A stretch of DNA of 64,000 nt from Salipiger bermudensis (GTDB lineage Bacteria; Pseudomonadota; Alphaproteobacteria; Rhodobacterales; Rhodobacteraceae). Shown in pieces: positions 8,007 through 16,610 of this stretch. The first letter of the stretch is position 1, and each line of letters starts with the position of its first letter. Below the pieces are notes generated by a model. The model was not told the DNA's origin. It made no database searches and saw nothing but the letters and a program-made list of their open reading frames with translations. The DNA lies in the NCBI RefSeq assembly GCF_019801965.1, contig NZ_JAHVIA010000005.1, positions 372,001-436,000 of the forward strand, read 5' to 3'. Made by a program: the position numbers and the translations under genes.

Positions 8007-10241
8007 TCAGGCCGCCTCTTTCGCCGCGGTGCCCGGCCGGAGCAGGATGGCCAGCACGATCAGCGCGCCGATCGCGATCGCCACGAGGTGGGTCGAGATC
8101 AGCAGCAGCCCGGCCAGCGTGAGCGCCACCTTCTCCCAGAGCGCGAGATCGCGCCGGAACCAGCCGATATAGGCGGCCGAGAGCGCCAGCACGCCCATCA
8201 GCCCCGACAGCAGAGCGGTGATAAACTCGAGCCACGTGAAGTTCACGAAGAGCAGGCTCGGCGCGTAGATGAACATGAACGGCACCAGTGCCTTGCCCAT
8301 CGACAGCCGGAATGCGGTGGTGCCGGTGGTCATCGGCTCGGCCCGCGCAAGCCCCGCCGCCGCGTAGGCGGCCAGCGCCACCGGCGGCGTCACGTCGGCG
8401 AGCACCCCGAAGTAGAACACGAAGAAATGCGTCGCGATCAGCGGCACGTCGAACTCCATCAGCGCCGGCGCCGCGATCGAGGCGAGGATGATGTAGGTCG
8501 GCGTGGTCGGGATGCCGGCGCCCATGATGATGCAGGCGATGGCCACGAAGATCAGCCCGAAGAACAGCGCCAGACCGTTCTCGGAGGCGAGCCCGGTGAA
8601 ATCGAGCCCGACGACAAACCCCGCGAGGTCATGCGCCAGCTGCACCACCGCGGCCGAGAACTTGAAGCCGAGGCCGGTGAGCGTGGTCATGCCGAGCAGG
8701 AAGCCGACGCAGGCGCAGGCCGCGCCGATGGCCAGCGCGAACTTGGCGCCGTCCTCGAAGCCGCGCACCAGCCGCGGCGGGGTCAGCACCGTCGAGGTGT
8801 CCATCGTCGTGTTGCCGAGCGTCCGCATCAGCAGCGGCACGTAGCTGCAGGCGATGGTCAGCAGGATGCCCCAGAACGCCGCGAGGAAGGGGGTGTACTG
8901 CATCAGCAGCATCGCCACCATGACGCCCAGCGGCACGAAGAGATGCCACGACCGCGCCAGCACCGCGCCGAACTGCGGAATCTTGTCCTTCGACAGACCC
9001 TCGAGCCCCAGCTTCTTGGCCTCGAGATGCACCATCAGCAGGATCGCGATGTAGTGGAAGGCCGCCGGCACGATGGCGATCAGGATCAGCTCGTTGTAGG
9101 GTACGCCCAGCATCTCGGTCATCACGAAGGCCGAGGCCCCCATGATCGGCGGGGTGATCTGGCCGCCGCAGGAGGCCGAGGCCTCGACGGCACCCGAGAA
9201 GCGCCCGGAGAAGCCGGATTTCTTCATCAACGGAATGGTGAAGGCGCCGGTGGTGACGGTGTTGGCGATGGGCGAGCCCGAGATCATCCCGAAGAAGCCC
9301 GACGACACCACCGAGACCTTGGCCGAGCCGCCCGAGGCGCGGCCAGCGATGATCGTCGCGAGGTCGATGAAGAGCTGCCCGAGGCCGCTCATCTGCGCGA
9401 GGATGCCGAACAGCACGAAGTGAAACACGTAGGTCGCGACGACTCCGACCGCGACGCCGTAGATGCCCTCGGTGCCGACGAAGAGGTGGTTGATGATGCG
9501 GGTGATCGAGTAGCCGCGATGCGCCATGATGCCCGGCAGGTAGGGGCCGGCCAGCGCGTAGATCAGGCAGCCCACGCCGATCCATGCCAGCGTCGGGCCC
9601 ATGCTGCGGCGGGTCGCCTCGAGGGTCATCACGATGGCGATGAGGCCCATCATGTAGACCGGCTCCGGCGGATTGCCGACATTGTCGATGAAGATGTGCT
9701 GGAAGAAGATCGACAGATAGGCCGAGAAGCCGGCACCGGCGGCGGCGAAGACCCAGTCGCGCAGCGCGACCTTCTCGGGATCGGAGCCGCGCCGGTTGAA
9801 CGGCAGGGTCAGCGCGATCAGCCCCACCATCACCGCGATGAACACGGTCTTCAGCGTGCTCGACGGCAACGCCGTGGCGAGTCCGTAGAGCAGGTAGAGG
9901 TAGAAGCCCGCAAACAGCAGCGACTCGATCCAGAGCCCTGTGGTCGGCTGCGCCCGCTTGCGCGGGAATACCAGGAAGATCAGCCCCATCACGAAGCTGA
10001 GGTGGATGGTCCGGTGCATCACCTCGTTGAGCAGGCCGAAGCCCGCGGTGTAGACGTGGAACAGCGACAGCACCACCGAGGCCACCGTCACGAGGATCGC
10101 GGTCGGGCCGACGAGGTTGCGGAAATTGCTCTCGGAATCGTACTCGCGGACCAGCGCCTCCACCTCATCGGGGGTGAACTCGTGGTCTCCGTCGGCGGCG
10201 GTATGGCCGCGATTGTCCTTCGGGGGCAGCCCTTGGGTCAC
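8007..10241 (-). CDS. TRAP transporter fused permease (TAXI type)
   Basis: 744 residues and very hydrophobic, with about 17-18 predicted membrane segments. The small DctQ-like part (residues about 30-160) is fused to the large DctM-like part (from about 180), the usual form in TAXI-type TRAP systems. Motifs of the large subunit are visible: SGSPIANTVTTGAFTIPLMKK and CGGQITPPIMGASAF in one half, and AGIPTTPTYIILA in the other. It imports a solute with Na+ or H+ together with the TAXI binding protein encoded two genes upstream. It overlaps the DUF1850 gene by 4 bp. Substrate is unknown; TAXI systems often take up glutamate-like or other dicarboxylate solutes. Divergence from hutGF hints at a histidine-pathway compound (inference). 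Confidence 0.92.
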   Translation of the reverse strand: MTQGLPPKDNRGHTAADGDHEFTPDEVEALVREYDSESNFRNLVGPTAILVTVASVVLSLFHVYTAGFGLLNEVMHRTIHLSFVMGLIFLVFPRKRAQPTTGLWIESLLFAGFYLYLLYGLATALPSSTLKTVFIAVMVGLIALTLPFNRRGSDPEKVALRDWVFAAAGAGFSAYLSIFFQHIFIDNVGNPPEPVYMMGLIAIVMTLEATRRSMGPTLAWIGVGCLIYALAGPYLPGIMAHRGYSITRIINHLFVGTEGIYGVAVGVVATYVFHFVLFGILAQMSGLGQLFIDLATIIAGRASGGSAKVSVVSSGFFGMISGSPIANTVTTGAFTIPLMKKSGFSGRFSGAVEASASCGGQITPPIMGASAFVMTEMLGVPYNELILIAIVPAAFHYIAILLMVHLEAKKLGLEGLSKDKIPQFGAVLARSWHLFVPLGVMVAMLLMQYTPFLAAFWGILLTIACSYVPLLMRTLGNTTMDTSTVLTPPRLVRGFEDGAKFALAIGAACACVGFLLGMTTLTGLGFKFSAAVVQLAHDLAGFVVGLDFTGLASENGLALFFGLIFVAIACIIMGAGIPTTPTYIILASIAAPALMEFDVPLIATHFFVFYFGVLADVTPPVALAAYAAAGLARAEPMTTGTTAFRLSMGKALVPFMFIYAPSLLFVNFTWLEFITALLSGLMGVLALSAAYIGWFRRDLALWEKVALTLAGLLLISTHLVAIAIGALIVLAILLRPGTAAKEAA

Positions 10242-10741
10242 TGTGATGTCTCCTCGTCGCAGGGGGCAAGGGTCAGCGCCGGGACGCCCAGATCCGCGAG
10301 TGACAGATCGGTTCCGGCGATGTGCAGGGTGTTCTGGAACTGCGCCTGGATGCGCAGCGGGATCGGACCGGTGAGGCGGTGCATGTCGAGGATGAACCGG
10401 CCGTCCTCGTGCCGCCAGCCGGTGGCGTCCATGTCATTGGCGATCGACGGCAATCCGGCACCGTGCGCCATGAAGATCTCGCCGGTCTGCAGGATCTCGC
10501 CATTCTCGAGGCGGTAGAGGTCGCGCACCGGGGTCTTCGACACGGAATGGATGAAGCTGAGCTCGAAGCTGCCGTCGGGTCCCAGCGGCAGCCGGGCGAG
10601 CTCGGCCCCCGTGCCGCGGGTTTCGCTGAGGCAGAGAGCCGGCGCGCGCGCCTCCCCTGCCCCGGCGCTTATCGGCACAAGCAGAAGGGCGGCAAGCGCC
10701 GCCCTTCCGATGCCGCGCAGATCGGATCTGCGCCGCGCCAT
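10238..10741 (-). CDS. DUF1850 protein
   Basis: 167 residues with an N-terminal hydrophobic signal (ALAALLLVPISAGAGEA) and the DUF1850 core LSFIHSVSKTPVRDLY followed by GAGLPS. DUF1850 genes are commonly found between TAXI binding-protein and fused TRAP permease genes, exactly as here, and are probably accessory periplasmic or membrane proteins of the importer. The start ATG 10741 shares one base with the stop of the TAXI gene (TAATG), and the 3' end overlaps the permease by 4 bp. Confidence 0.88.
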   Translation of the reverse strand: MARRRSDLRGIGRAALAALLLVPISAGAGEARAPALCLSETRGTGAELARLPLGPDGSFELSFIHSVSKTPVRDLYRLENGEILQTGEIFMAHGAGLPSIANDMDATGWRHEDGRFILDMHRLTGPIPLRIQAQFQNTLHIAGTDLSLADLGVPALTLAPCDEETSQ

Positions 10742-11715
10742 TACTTCGAGATGCCCTTCTCGGCGTAGTACTTCTCGGCACCGGGATGGACCGGGATCGA
10801 GACCGACTCGAGCGCCTTCTCGACCGAGATCTGCTTGCCCATCGGGTGCACGTTGCCCAGCGTCTCGGTGTTCTCGTAGAGCGCCTTGGTCACGGCGTAG
10901 ACGATCTCGTCGGAGACCTCTTCGTGGGTCGCCCAGATCGCGCGCACGGCGAGGGTCTCCACATCTGCATCGACGCCCTTGTAGCTGCCCGCCGGGATCA
11001 CCGAGTTGGCATAGTAGGGCTGGGTTTCCTGCAGCTTGGCGATCGCCGGGCCGGTCAGCGGCACGATGGCGATGTCGTGGCCATTGGCGAGATCGGTGAC
11101 CGAGGAGGTCGGCAGACCGGCGGTGATCAGCGAGGCGTCGAGATTGCCGTCCTTGATCTTGTCGACCGACTGCGAGAACGACGAGTAGTCCTCGGAGACG
11201 TCTTCGCGGGTCATGCCATGCGCCTCGAGCAGGTCGCCGAGAAGTTGCCACTGGCCCGAGCCCGGCGAGCCCGAGGAGATCGATTTGCCCTTCAAATCCT
11301 CGAAGCTGGCGATGCCGCTGTCGGCACGCACCACGAGCTGCACGGTCTCGGGATAGAGCGCACCGATGGCGCGCAGGTTGGCGAGGGCGCCGTCCTCGAA
11401 CTGGTTCTTGCCGTTATAGGCGGCGTCGAGAATGTCGGCGGCGGCGAAGGCGGATTCGATCTCGCCACGGCCCAGCAGCTGGGCGTTGGCGACCGAGGCG
11501 TTGCCGGTCTCGGCGGTGGCCGAGAGCTTGGTGTCGGGCAGCTCGGCGGTGTTGGAGATCAGCTGCGCCAGCATGCCGCCCAGCGGGTAATAGGTGCCGC
11601 CGGTGCCGCCGGTGGCGATCCCGAAGAAGGTGCGGCCGGCCGCGAAGGCCGGGGTCGACAGCACGGCCAGCGTGGCCGCGGTGGAGCCGAGAAAATGGCG
11701 CCGGGAAAGAGACAT
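10741..11715 (-). CDS. TAXI-family TRAP solute-binding protein
   Basis: 324 residues from ATG 11715, preceded by GGAGGATTTTC. It begins with a Tat-like signal (SLSRRHFLGSTAATL, then a hydrophobic stretch ending in AFAAG). The mature part opens with the TAXI hallmark FFGIATGGTGGTYYPLGG. Later motifs (SVANAQLLGRGEIESAFAAAD, GKSISSGSPGSGQW) also fit. It is periplasmic and delivers solute to the fused permease. A longer reading frame up to 11820 has no ribosome binding site and would hide the signal peptide. First gene of the operon; divergent from hutG. Confidence 0.92.
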   Translation of the reverse strand: MSLSRRHFLGSTAATLAVLSTPAFAAGRTFFGIATGGTGGTYYPLGGMLAQLISNTAELPDTKLSATAETGNASVANAQLLGRGEIESAFAAADILDAAYNGKNQFEDGALANLRAIGALYPETVQLVVRADSGIASFEDLKGKSISSGSPGSGQWQLLGDLLEAHGMTREDVSEDYSSFSQSVDKIKDGNLDASLITAGLPTSSVTDLANGHDIAIVPLTGPAIAKLQETQPYYANSVIPAGSYKGVDADVETLAVRAIWATHEEVSDEIVYAVTKALYENTETLGNVHPMGKQISVEKALESVSIPVHPGAEKYYAEKGISK

Positions 11716-11791
11716 GAAAATCCTCCGATATCTGTTGGTGGTGCCCGCTCGATGCGCGCCCGAGGGGTGGCCTCGCGGGTTCGGTGGATTG

Positions 11792-11824
11792 TTTCTTGAC
11801 CCGGAGTTTTTGTATGTCAATAAC
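11792..11824. promoter_or_regulatory. Overlapping divergent promoter candidates, TAXI operon and hut genes
   Basis: In the AT-rich gap, TTGACC (11796-11801) and AATAAC (11819-11824) are 17 bp apart on the plus strand. On the minus strand TTGACA (11820-11815) is 17 bp from AAGAAA (11797-11792). The -10 elements are poor. Overlap of the two would allow joint control, possibly by the IclR protein at 14115. Confidence 0.3.
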
Positions 11825-11850
11825 CGTTTTCAAATATGAAAGGATCGGAG

Positions 11851-12681
11851 ATGCAAGATTCCCCCGCCGACCCGGACCAGCGCTCACTGTTTGATCAGAT
11901 CCGAGGCACCGGCCCGCTTCTGCTCAACGTGCCCCATGCCGGGACAGCCCTGCCCGCGCCGCTGCGCGCCGCGCTGGCGCCCGACGCGCTCGAGCTGTGC
12001 GACACCGACTGGCACATGGATCGCATCGCCCGCGACCTGCTGCCCGCCGACGCCAGCCTGATGGCGGCGCGGCTGTCGCGCTACGCCGTCGACCTCAACC
12101 GCTCCTCCGACGACACGCCGCTTTACAGCAGCGCCACCACCGGGCTGATCTCGACCATCGATTTCGACGGCACGCCGCTCTACCGCCCCGGCGCCGAGCC
12201 CGACGCCGCCGAGCGCGCAGAGCGCGTCGCCGCCTACTGGGCGCCCTACCACGCGGCGCTGGCCGCCGAGGTCGAGCGCATCCGCGCCGCGCATGGCTAC
12301 TGCCTGCTGCTCGACGTCCACTCGATCCGCAGCCGCATCCCGCGCCTGTTCGACGGCCGCCTGCCCGATCTCAACCTGGGCACCAATTCCGGCGAAGCCT
12401 GCGCTCCGCAGCTGGCCTCAGCCGCTTTCGAGGCGCTGCGCGCCAGCCCGCTCAGCGCGGTCTGCGACGGCCGCTTCAAGGGCGGCTACATCACCCGCCA
12501 TTACGGCCAGCCCGCGCGCAACGTGCACGCGCTGCAGATCGAGATCGCGCAGGAGTGCTACATGCTCGAAGAGAGCCCCTGGACCTACCTCCCCGAGCGC
12601 GCCGACCGGCTCAAGCAGGCACTGTCCGGGCTGATCGGCGCGATGACCGATTTCCGCCCCGAGCTGGAGCCGCAGCCATGA
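11851..12681 (+). CDS. hutG: N-formylglutamate deformylase (amidohydrolase)
   Basis: 276 residues. Motifs of the FGase family: LLNVPHAGTALP (metal-binding His), CDTDWHMDR, YAVDLNRSSDD, LLLDVHSIRSRIP, and a late GGYITRHYG. It hydrolyses N-formylglutamate to glutamate and formate, the last step of the five-step histidine route that uses HutF. I chose ATG 11851 over ATG 11836 because AGGATCGGAG precedes it, while nothing resembling a ribosome binding site precedes 11836. The stop overlaps the hutF start (ATGA). Confidence 0.93.
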   Translation: MQDSPADPDQRSLFDQIRGTGPLLLNVPHAGTALPAPLRAALAPDALELCDTDWHMDRIARDLLPADASLMAARLSRYAVDLNRSSDDTPLYSSATTGLISTIDFDGTPLYRPGAEPDAAERAERVAAYWAPYHAALAAEVERIRAAHGYCLLLDVHSIRSRIPRLFDGRLPDLNLGTNSGEACAPQLASAAFEALRASPLSAVCDGRFKGGYITRHYGQPARNVHALQIEIAQECYMLEESPWTYLPERADRLKQALSGLIGAMTDFRPELEPQP

Positions 12682-14105
12682 GCTTCGACACCCTGACCGG
12701 CGCGCATTTCCGCCTCGCCCTCACCCCGGAGGGCTGGCGCCGCAACCTCTCGGTCACCTTCGGCCCCGACGGGCTGATCACCGGGCTGCGCGAGGATGAC
12801 AATCCCGACCGGCTGCCGGTCTACGAGAACCCGGTCGTGCCGGGCATCACCGACCTGCACAGCCATGCCTTCCAATACGCCATGGCGGGCCTCTCGGAGG
12901 TGCGCCGCAACCCGGTCGACAGCTTCTGGTCCTGGCGCGACATCATGTATTTCTTCGCCCTGACGCTGTCGCCCGAGGACATGCAGGCGATCGCCGCGCG
13001 ACTCTACCTCGCGCTGCTGAAGGGTGGCTATACCGGCATCGTCGAGTTCCATTACGTCCACAACGATCTCGACGGCACGCCCTATGCCCGCCGCGAGGAG
13101 CTGTCGCTGGCGATCTTCGAGGCGGCGCGTGCCACCGGGCTCGACCTGACCCACCTGCCGGTGTTCTACGCCCATTCCAATTTCGGCGGGCTGGCCCCGA
13201 CTGAGGGCCAGCGGCGCTTCATCCAGGATCTCGACGGCTATGCCGCGATGCTCGAGGCGCTGCGCGCGCCCGCGCGGGAGGCCGGCCACACGCTTGGCAT
13301 CGCGCCGCATTCGCTGCGCGCGGCAACGCCGGAGGAGATCACCAGGCTGATGGAGCTGCGGGCCGACCTGCTGCCCGACTGTCCGGTGCATATCCACGTC
13401 GCCGAGCAGGTGAAGGAGGTCGAGGACGCGCTGGCCTGGAACGGCCGCCGCCCGGTCGAGCAGCTCTTCGACATCGCGCCGGTCGACCGGCGCTGGTGCC
13501 TGATCCACGCCACCCATCTCTCCGATGACGAGGTCGCCCGCATCGCGCGCTCCGGCGCCACCGTCGGGCTTTGCCCGATGACCGAGGCCAATCTCGGCGA
13601 CGGCATCTTCCGCGCCACCGATTACCTCGCGCAGGGCGGAAGCTTCGGCATCGGCTCGGACTCCAACATCACCACCTTCGCGGCGCAGGAATTGCAACAG
13701 CTCGAATACAGCCAGCGCCTGCGCGACCGGCAGCGCAACGTGCTGGCCTCGGACGCCTTCCCCAACGTGGCGGCAAACCTCTGGACCCGCGCGATGCAGG
13801 GCGGCGCGCGGGCGGCGGGGCGGCCCGAGCAGGGCCTCGCGCCCGGCGGCATGGCGAGCTTCGTCGAACTGGTCAGCCCCGAGCCCGAGGCGTTGGCGGC
13901 GGTGGCGCCCGAGGCGGCGCTCGACTTCCACGTCTTCGCCGGGCGCGGCTTCCATGTCGGCGATGTCGTCGTGCGTGGCCGCCGCACAGTACAGGCCGGC
14001 CATCACCCGCTGGAAGACCGCATCCATGCCGACTATGCTGCCGCGATGGCGCGGATCTCGGAGCGTCTCGCGGCGCGGGACGCGGACGGGCGCATGGGAG
14101 GCTGA
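12678..14105 (+). CDS. hutF: Formimidoylglutamate deiminase
   Basis: 475 residues, amidohydrolase superfamily. The metal-binding DLHSHAFQ lies near residue 58; HIHVAEQVKEVED, LIHATHLSDDE and FGIGSDSNI follow in the order expected for HutF. It converts N-formimidoylglutamate to N-formylglutamate and ammonia, which HutG then cleaves. hutH, hutU and hutI are not in the window, so the pathway is either split over the genome or this pair serves another N-formylglutamate source. Translationally coupled to hutG by a 4-bp overlap. Confidence 0.93.
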   Translation: MSFDTLTGAHFRLALTPEGWRRNLSVTFGPDGLITGLREDDNPDRLPVYENPVVPGITDLHSHAFQYAMAGLSEVRRNPVDSFWSWRDIMYFFALTLSPEDMQAIAARLYLALLKGGYTGIVEFHYVHNDLDGTPYARREELSLAIFEAARATGLDLTHLPVFYAHSNFGGLAPTEGQRRFIQDLDGYAAMLEALRAPAREAGHTLGIAPHSLRAATPEEITRLMELRADLLPDCPVHIHVAEQVKEVEDALAWNGRRPVEQLFDIAPVDRRWCLIHATHLSDDEVARIARSGATVGLCPMTEANLGDGIFRATDYLAQGGSFGIGSDSNITTFAAQELQQLEYSQRLRDRQRNVLASDAFPNVAANLWTRAMQGGARAAGRPEQGLAPGGMASFVELVSPEPEALAAVAPEAALDFHVFAGRGFHVGDVVVRGRRTVQAGHHPLEDRIHADYAAAMARISERLAARDADGRMGG

Positions 14106-14114
14106 ACGGCGGAC

Positions 14115-14864
14115 ATGGCGAAAGAACCGGACTACCGCTCGAATTCCCTGCTGCGCGGGCTCAGCATCCTCGAGTGCTTCGACAATCGCCATCCCGAGAT
14201 GACCCTCACCGAGATCGCCGAGGCGATCTCGGTCACCAGCTCCGCCGCCTATCGCTTCGTCGTGACGCTCGAGCGCGAGGGCTACCTCACCCGCCACGAA
14301 AACCGCTACCGGCTGGCCCCCCGGGTGATGGACCTGGGCTACCGCTACCTGTCGACGCTCGATGTCTACGACCTCGCCCGGCTGCCCGCCGACGCGCTGC
14401 GCAACGAGACCGGCTTCACCGTGCATGTGGCAGTGCTCGACGGAACCGAGATCGTCTATGTCTACCGCGCGCTGTCGGAACGCTCGATGGTCTCGAACGT
14501 GCCGGTGGGCTCGCGCCTGCCCGCCTTCTCGACCACGATGGGGCGGGTCCTGCTCAGCGACCTAGCCGAGGATGATCTCGAACGCCGCTTCAAAGGCTAC
14601 GGCTTCGAGCGCATGAGTGCCGCGGCGCCGCAATCGCTGGCCGAGCTGAAACCGTTGCTCGCCGCAGACCGGGAGCGCGGCTACGTCGCGCAGAGCTCGC
14701 ATCTCGCGACCGGGACCTTCTCGATCGCCGCGCCGCTGGTGTCGCGCCACGGGCGATACGTGGCAGCGATGAACCTCTCGGGCCACGAGATGCAGATGCA
14801 TCCCGATGCCGCCCTGATCGGCAAGGTCCGCGACACCGCGCAGGCCATCTCCAAGATGCTCTGA
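14115..14864 (+). CDS. IclR-family transcriptional regulator
   Basis: 249 residues. N-terminal winged helix (LTEIAEAISVTSSAAYRFVVTL) and C-terminal IclR effector domain (PVGSRLPAFSTTMGRVLLS, IAAPLVSRHGRYVAAMNLSG). It follows hutF by 9 bp and is probably cotranscribed. IclR proteins near hut genes may replace HutC; it could act on the AT-rich gap between hutG and the TAXI operon (inference). Confidence 0.9.
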   Translation: MAKEPDYRSNSLLRGLSILECFDNRHPEMTLTEIAEAISVTSSAAYRFVVTLEREGYLTRHENRYRLAPRVMDLGYRYLSTLDVYDLARLPADALRNETGFTVHVAVLDGTEIVYVYRALSERSMVSNVPVGSRLPAFSTTMGRVLLSDLAEDDLERRFKGYGFERMSAAAPQSLAELKPLLAADRERGYVAQSSHLATGTFSIAAPLVSRHGRYVAAMNLSGHEMQMHPDAALIGKVRDTAQAISKML

Positions 14865-15059
14865 GCGGCCGCCGCTCCTTTCGCGGAGCAAGCCGCGGCC
14901 CCCGCGCCCGCCGCCTTTCACACGATCTGCCCACGGCCCGGTCTCGCCGCGCCCGAGCAGTCCGCTGGTGGCCCCGCCCTGCCCCTCTACACGCTACGCC
15001 CTCCGCCCCGTCCCGCCCCGTCCGGCGGGCGTTCCAAGCCGGCGCGTCTCGTTTGTCTG

Positions 15060-15076
15060 CACATGATCCACATGTG
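15060..15076. promoter_or_regulatory. Palindrome CACATG-N5-CATGTG upstream of ugpB
   Basis: Perfect 6-bp arms with a 5-bp spacer, 121 bp before the ugpB start and 41 bp left of the Pho-box-like repeats. Possible operator; no specific regulator can be named. Confidence 0.3.
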
Positions 15077-15117
15077 AGATCCCGGCACCCGGCCGCGCCG
15101 CCGCAAGCGACGTGAAA

Positions 15118-15157
15118 CTTTCACATTTCCTAAGTCCCACTGTCACATAACCCGCAT
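15118..15157 (+). promoter_or_regulatory. Pho-box-like repeats upstream of ugpB
   Basis: CTTTCAC (15118-15124) and CTGTCAC (15140-15146) are spaced by 22 bp, exactly two PhoB repeat periods of 11 bp. Weaker repeats sit between and after them (CCTAAGT at 15129, CCCGCAT at 15151). The site lies about 40-80 bp before the ugpB start. The ugp importer is a classic PhoB target, so control by phosphate starvation is likely; the match is imperfect. Confidence 0.5.
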
Positions 15158-15197
15158 AGCGGTCGCGCAACGAAAACCTCCGAGAAGGACACGGGAC

Positions 15198-16493
15198 ATG
15201 TTCAAGACGGCCTCGACCGCGATCACACTGGCGCTCACCGCCTCTACCGCCTACGCCGCAACCGACATCAGCTGGTGGCACGGCATGGGTGGCCGCAACG
15301 GCGAAGTGATCAACGAGATCGCCCAGCAGTTCAACGCAGCCCAGGACCAGTGCAACCTGACCCCGGTCTCGCGCGGCACCTACGAAGAGGCGCTGTCCTC
15401 GGGCATCGCGGCCTTCCGCTCGGGCGAACAGCCCAACATCCTGCAGGTGTTCGATGCGGGCGCCGCCACCATCATCGCCGCCAAGGGCGCGACCGTCCCG
15501 GCCGAAGACCTGATCACCAGCGCCGGTGAATCCTTCGACCGCGACGCCTTCATCGCCGGCGTGCGCAACTTCTACGCAGATGCCGACGGCAAGTTCATCG
15601 GCATGCCGTTCAACTCGTCGGCGCCGATCCTGTATTACAACATCGAGGCCTTCGAGAAGGCCGGTGTCGAGCCGCCGAAGACCTGGGAAGAGTTCGAGGA
15701 GATCGCCCCCGCCCTGCGCGATGCCGGCTACATCCCGATGACCGCGTCGCAGCTCACCTGGATGATGGTCGAGAACTTCAAGTCGCGGAACAACCAGCAG
15801 TTCGCCACCAACAACAACGGTTACGACGGTTTCGACGGCACCGAGATCCTGGTCAGCGACGACAACCAGAAAATGATGTTCGAGAAGCTCAAGGCCTGGG
15901 CCGACGAGGATCTCTACGGCTTCTACGGCGCCGGCTGGGCCGACAACCTCAAGCCCTTCGAAGAAGGCCAGGCGGCGATGTGGATCGGCTCCTCGGGCAG
16001 CTTCGGCGGCCTGCAGCAATCGGCCGAGTTCGACTTCGACGCCGTCTACATGCCCTACTGGGATGCCATCGAGGGCGCCGGCACCCAGAGCTTCATCGGC
16101 GGCGCGGCGCTCTTCGCCATGGCCGGCAAGCCCGAGGAAGAGAACGCCTGCACCGCGCAGTTCTTCACCTTCCTGACCTCGCCCGAGACCCAGTTCTTCT
16201 ACCACCGCAGCACCGGCTACGTGCCAATCACCGAGGCGGCCTACGAGCTGGCCAAGTCGGAAGGCTACTACGACGACCAGCCGGTGGCCGAGGTCGGCAT
16301 CCAGCAGCTGATGCTCGAGGGCGGCGAATGGTCCAAGGGCTACCGCATGGGCTTCTACCCGCAGATCCGCTCGGTGATGGAGCGCGAGTTCAACCGCATC
16401 TTCTCCGACGAGGTGTCGGTGGATGAGGCCTTCTCGATCATCGAGGAAGAGGGCAACGCCCTGCTCGCCCGCTTCGCCAAGACCGCGAACTGA
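15198..16493 (+). CDS. ugpB: Glycerol-3-phosphate ABC importer, binding protein
   Basis: 431 residues. Sec signal peptide (MFKTASTAITLALTASTAYA, cleavage before ATDISWW). The mature protein starts DISWWHGMGG, typical of UgpB, and contains SGIAAFRSGEQPNILQVFDAGAATI and GMPFNSSAPILYYN. It is periplasmic and captures sn-glycerol-3-phosphate or glycerophosphodiesters. AGAAGGA sits at a normal distance before the ATG. First gene of ugpBAEC plus a phosphodiesterase; followed by a strong hairpin. Confidence 0.93.
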   Translation: MFKTASTAITLALTASTAYAATDISWWHGMGGRNGEVINEIAQQFNAAQDQCNLTPVSRGTYEEALSSGIAAFRSGEQPNILQVFDAGAATIIAAKGATVPAEDLITSAGESFDRDAFIAGVRNFYADADGKFIGMPFNSSAPILYYNIEAFEKAGVEPPKTWEEFEEIAPALRDAGYIPMTASQLTWMMVENFKSRNNQQFATNNNGYDGFDGTEILVSDDNQKMMFEKLKAWADEDLYGFYGAGWADNLKPFEEGQAAMWIGSSGSFGGLQQSAEFDFDAVYMPYWDAIEGAGTQSFIGGAALFAMAGKPEEENACTAQFFTFLTSPETQFFYHRSTGYVPITEAAYELAKSEGYYDDQPVAEVGIQQLMLEGGEWSKGYRMGFYPQIRSVMEREFNRIFSDEVSVDEAFSIIEEEGNALLARFAKTAN

Positions 16494-16513
16494 GCCGGCA
16501 TCACGCCAAGATG

Positions 16514-16540
16514 GGGGTCGGGCCATGCGCCCGGCCCCCG
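16514..16540 (+). promoter_or_regulatory. Intercistronic hairpin between ugpB and ugpA
   Basis: 11-bp stem (GGGGGTCGGGC with GCCCGGCCCCC, one G-U pair), 5-nt loop, no U-tract. It begins 20 bp after the ugpB stop. Such a stem can protect the binding-protein mRNA from 3' decay, giving more binding protein than permease. Similar stems follow four other binding-protein genes in this window. Confidence 0.6.
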
Positions 16541-16610
16541 TTCCATTGCCGCGCCCGGCGCCCGCTCCATCGCCACGCCGGGGCGCCCCGCCCCCGACCA
16601 GGACACGCCC

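Larger units (their letters stand above)
14865..15197. other. Intergenic region upstream of ugpB
   Basis: No gene. The left part, just after the IclR stop, contains a GCTCC/GGAGC hairpin (14874-14889) without a U-tract. The right part holds a palindrome CACATG-N5-CATGTG (15060-15076) and the Pho-box-like direct repeats described separately. AGAAGGA precedes the ugpB start. Confidence 0.5.

Noticed and set aside
7935-10517. 860-codon plus-strand open frame
   Set aside because: It lies antisense to the TRAP fused permease and DUF1850 genes, is full of His, Arg, Asp and Gln without any domain, and has no ribosome binding site. A shadow of high GC content.
14874-14889. GCTCC/GGAGC hairpin after the IclR gene as rho-independent terminator
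   Set aside because: Stem only 5 bp and no U-tract follows.
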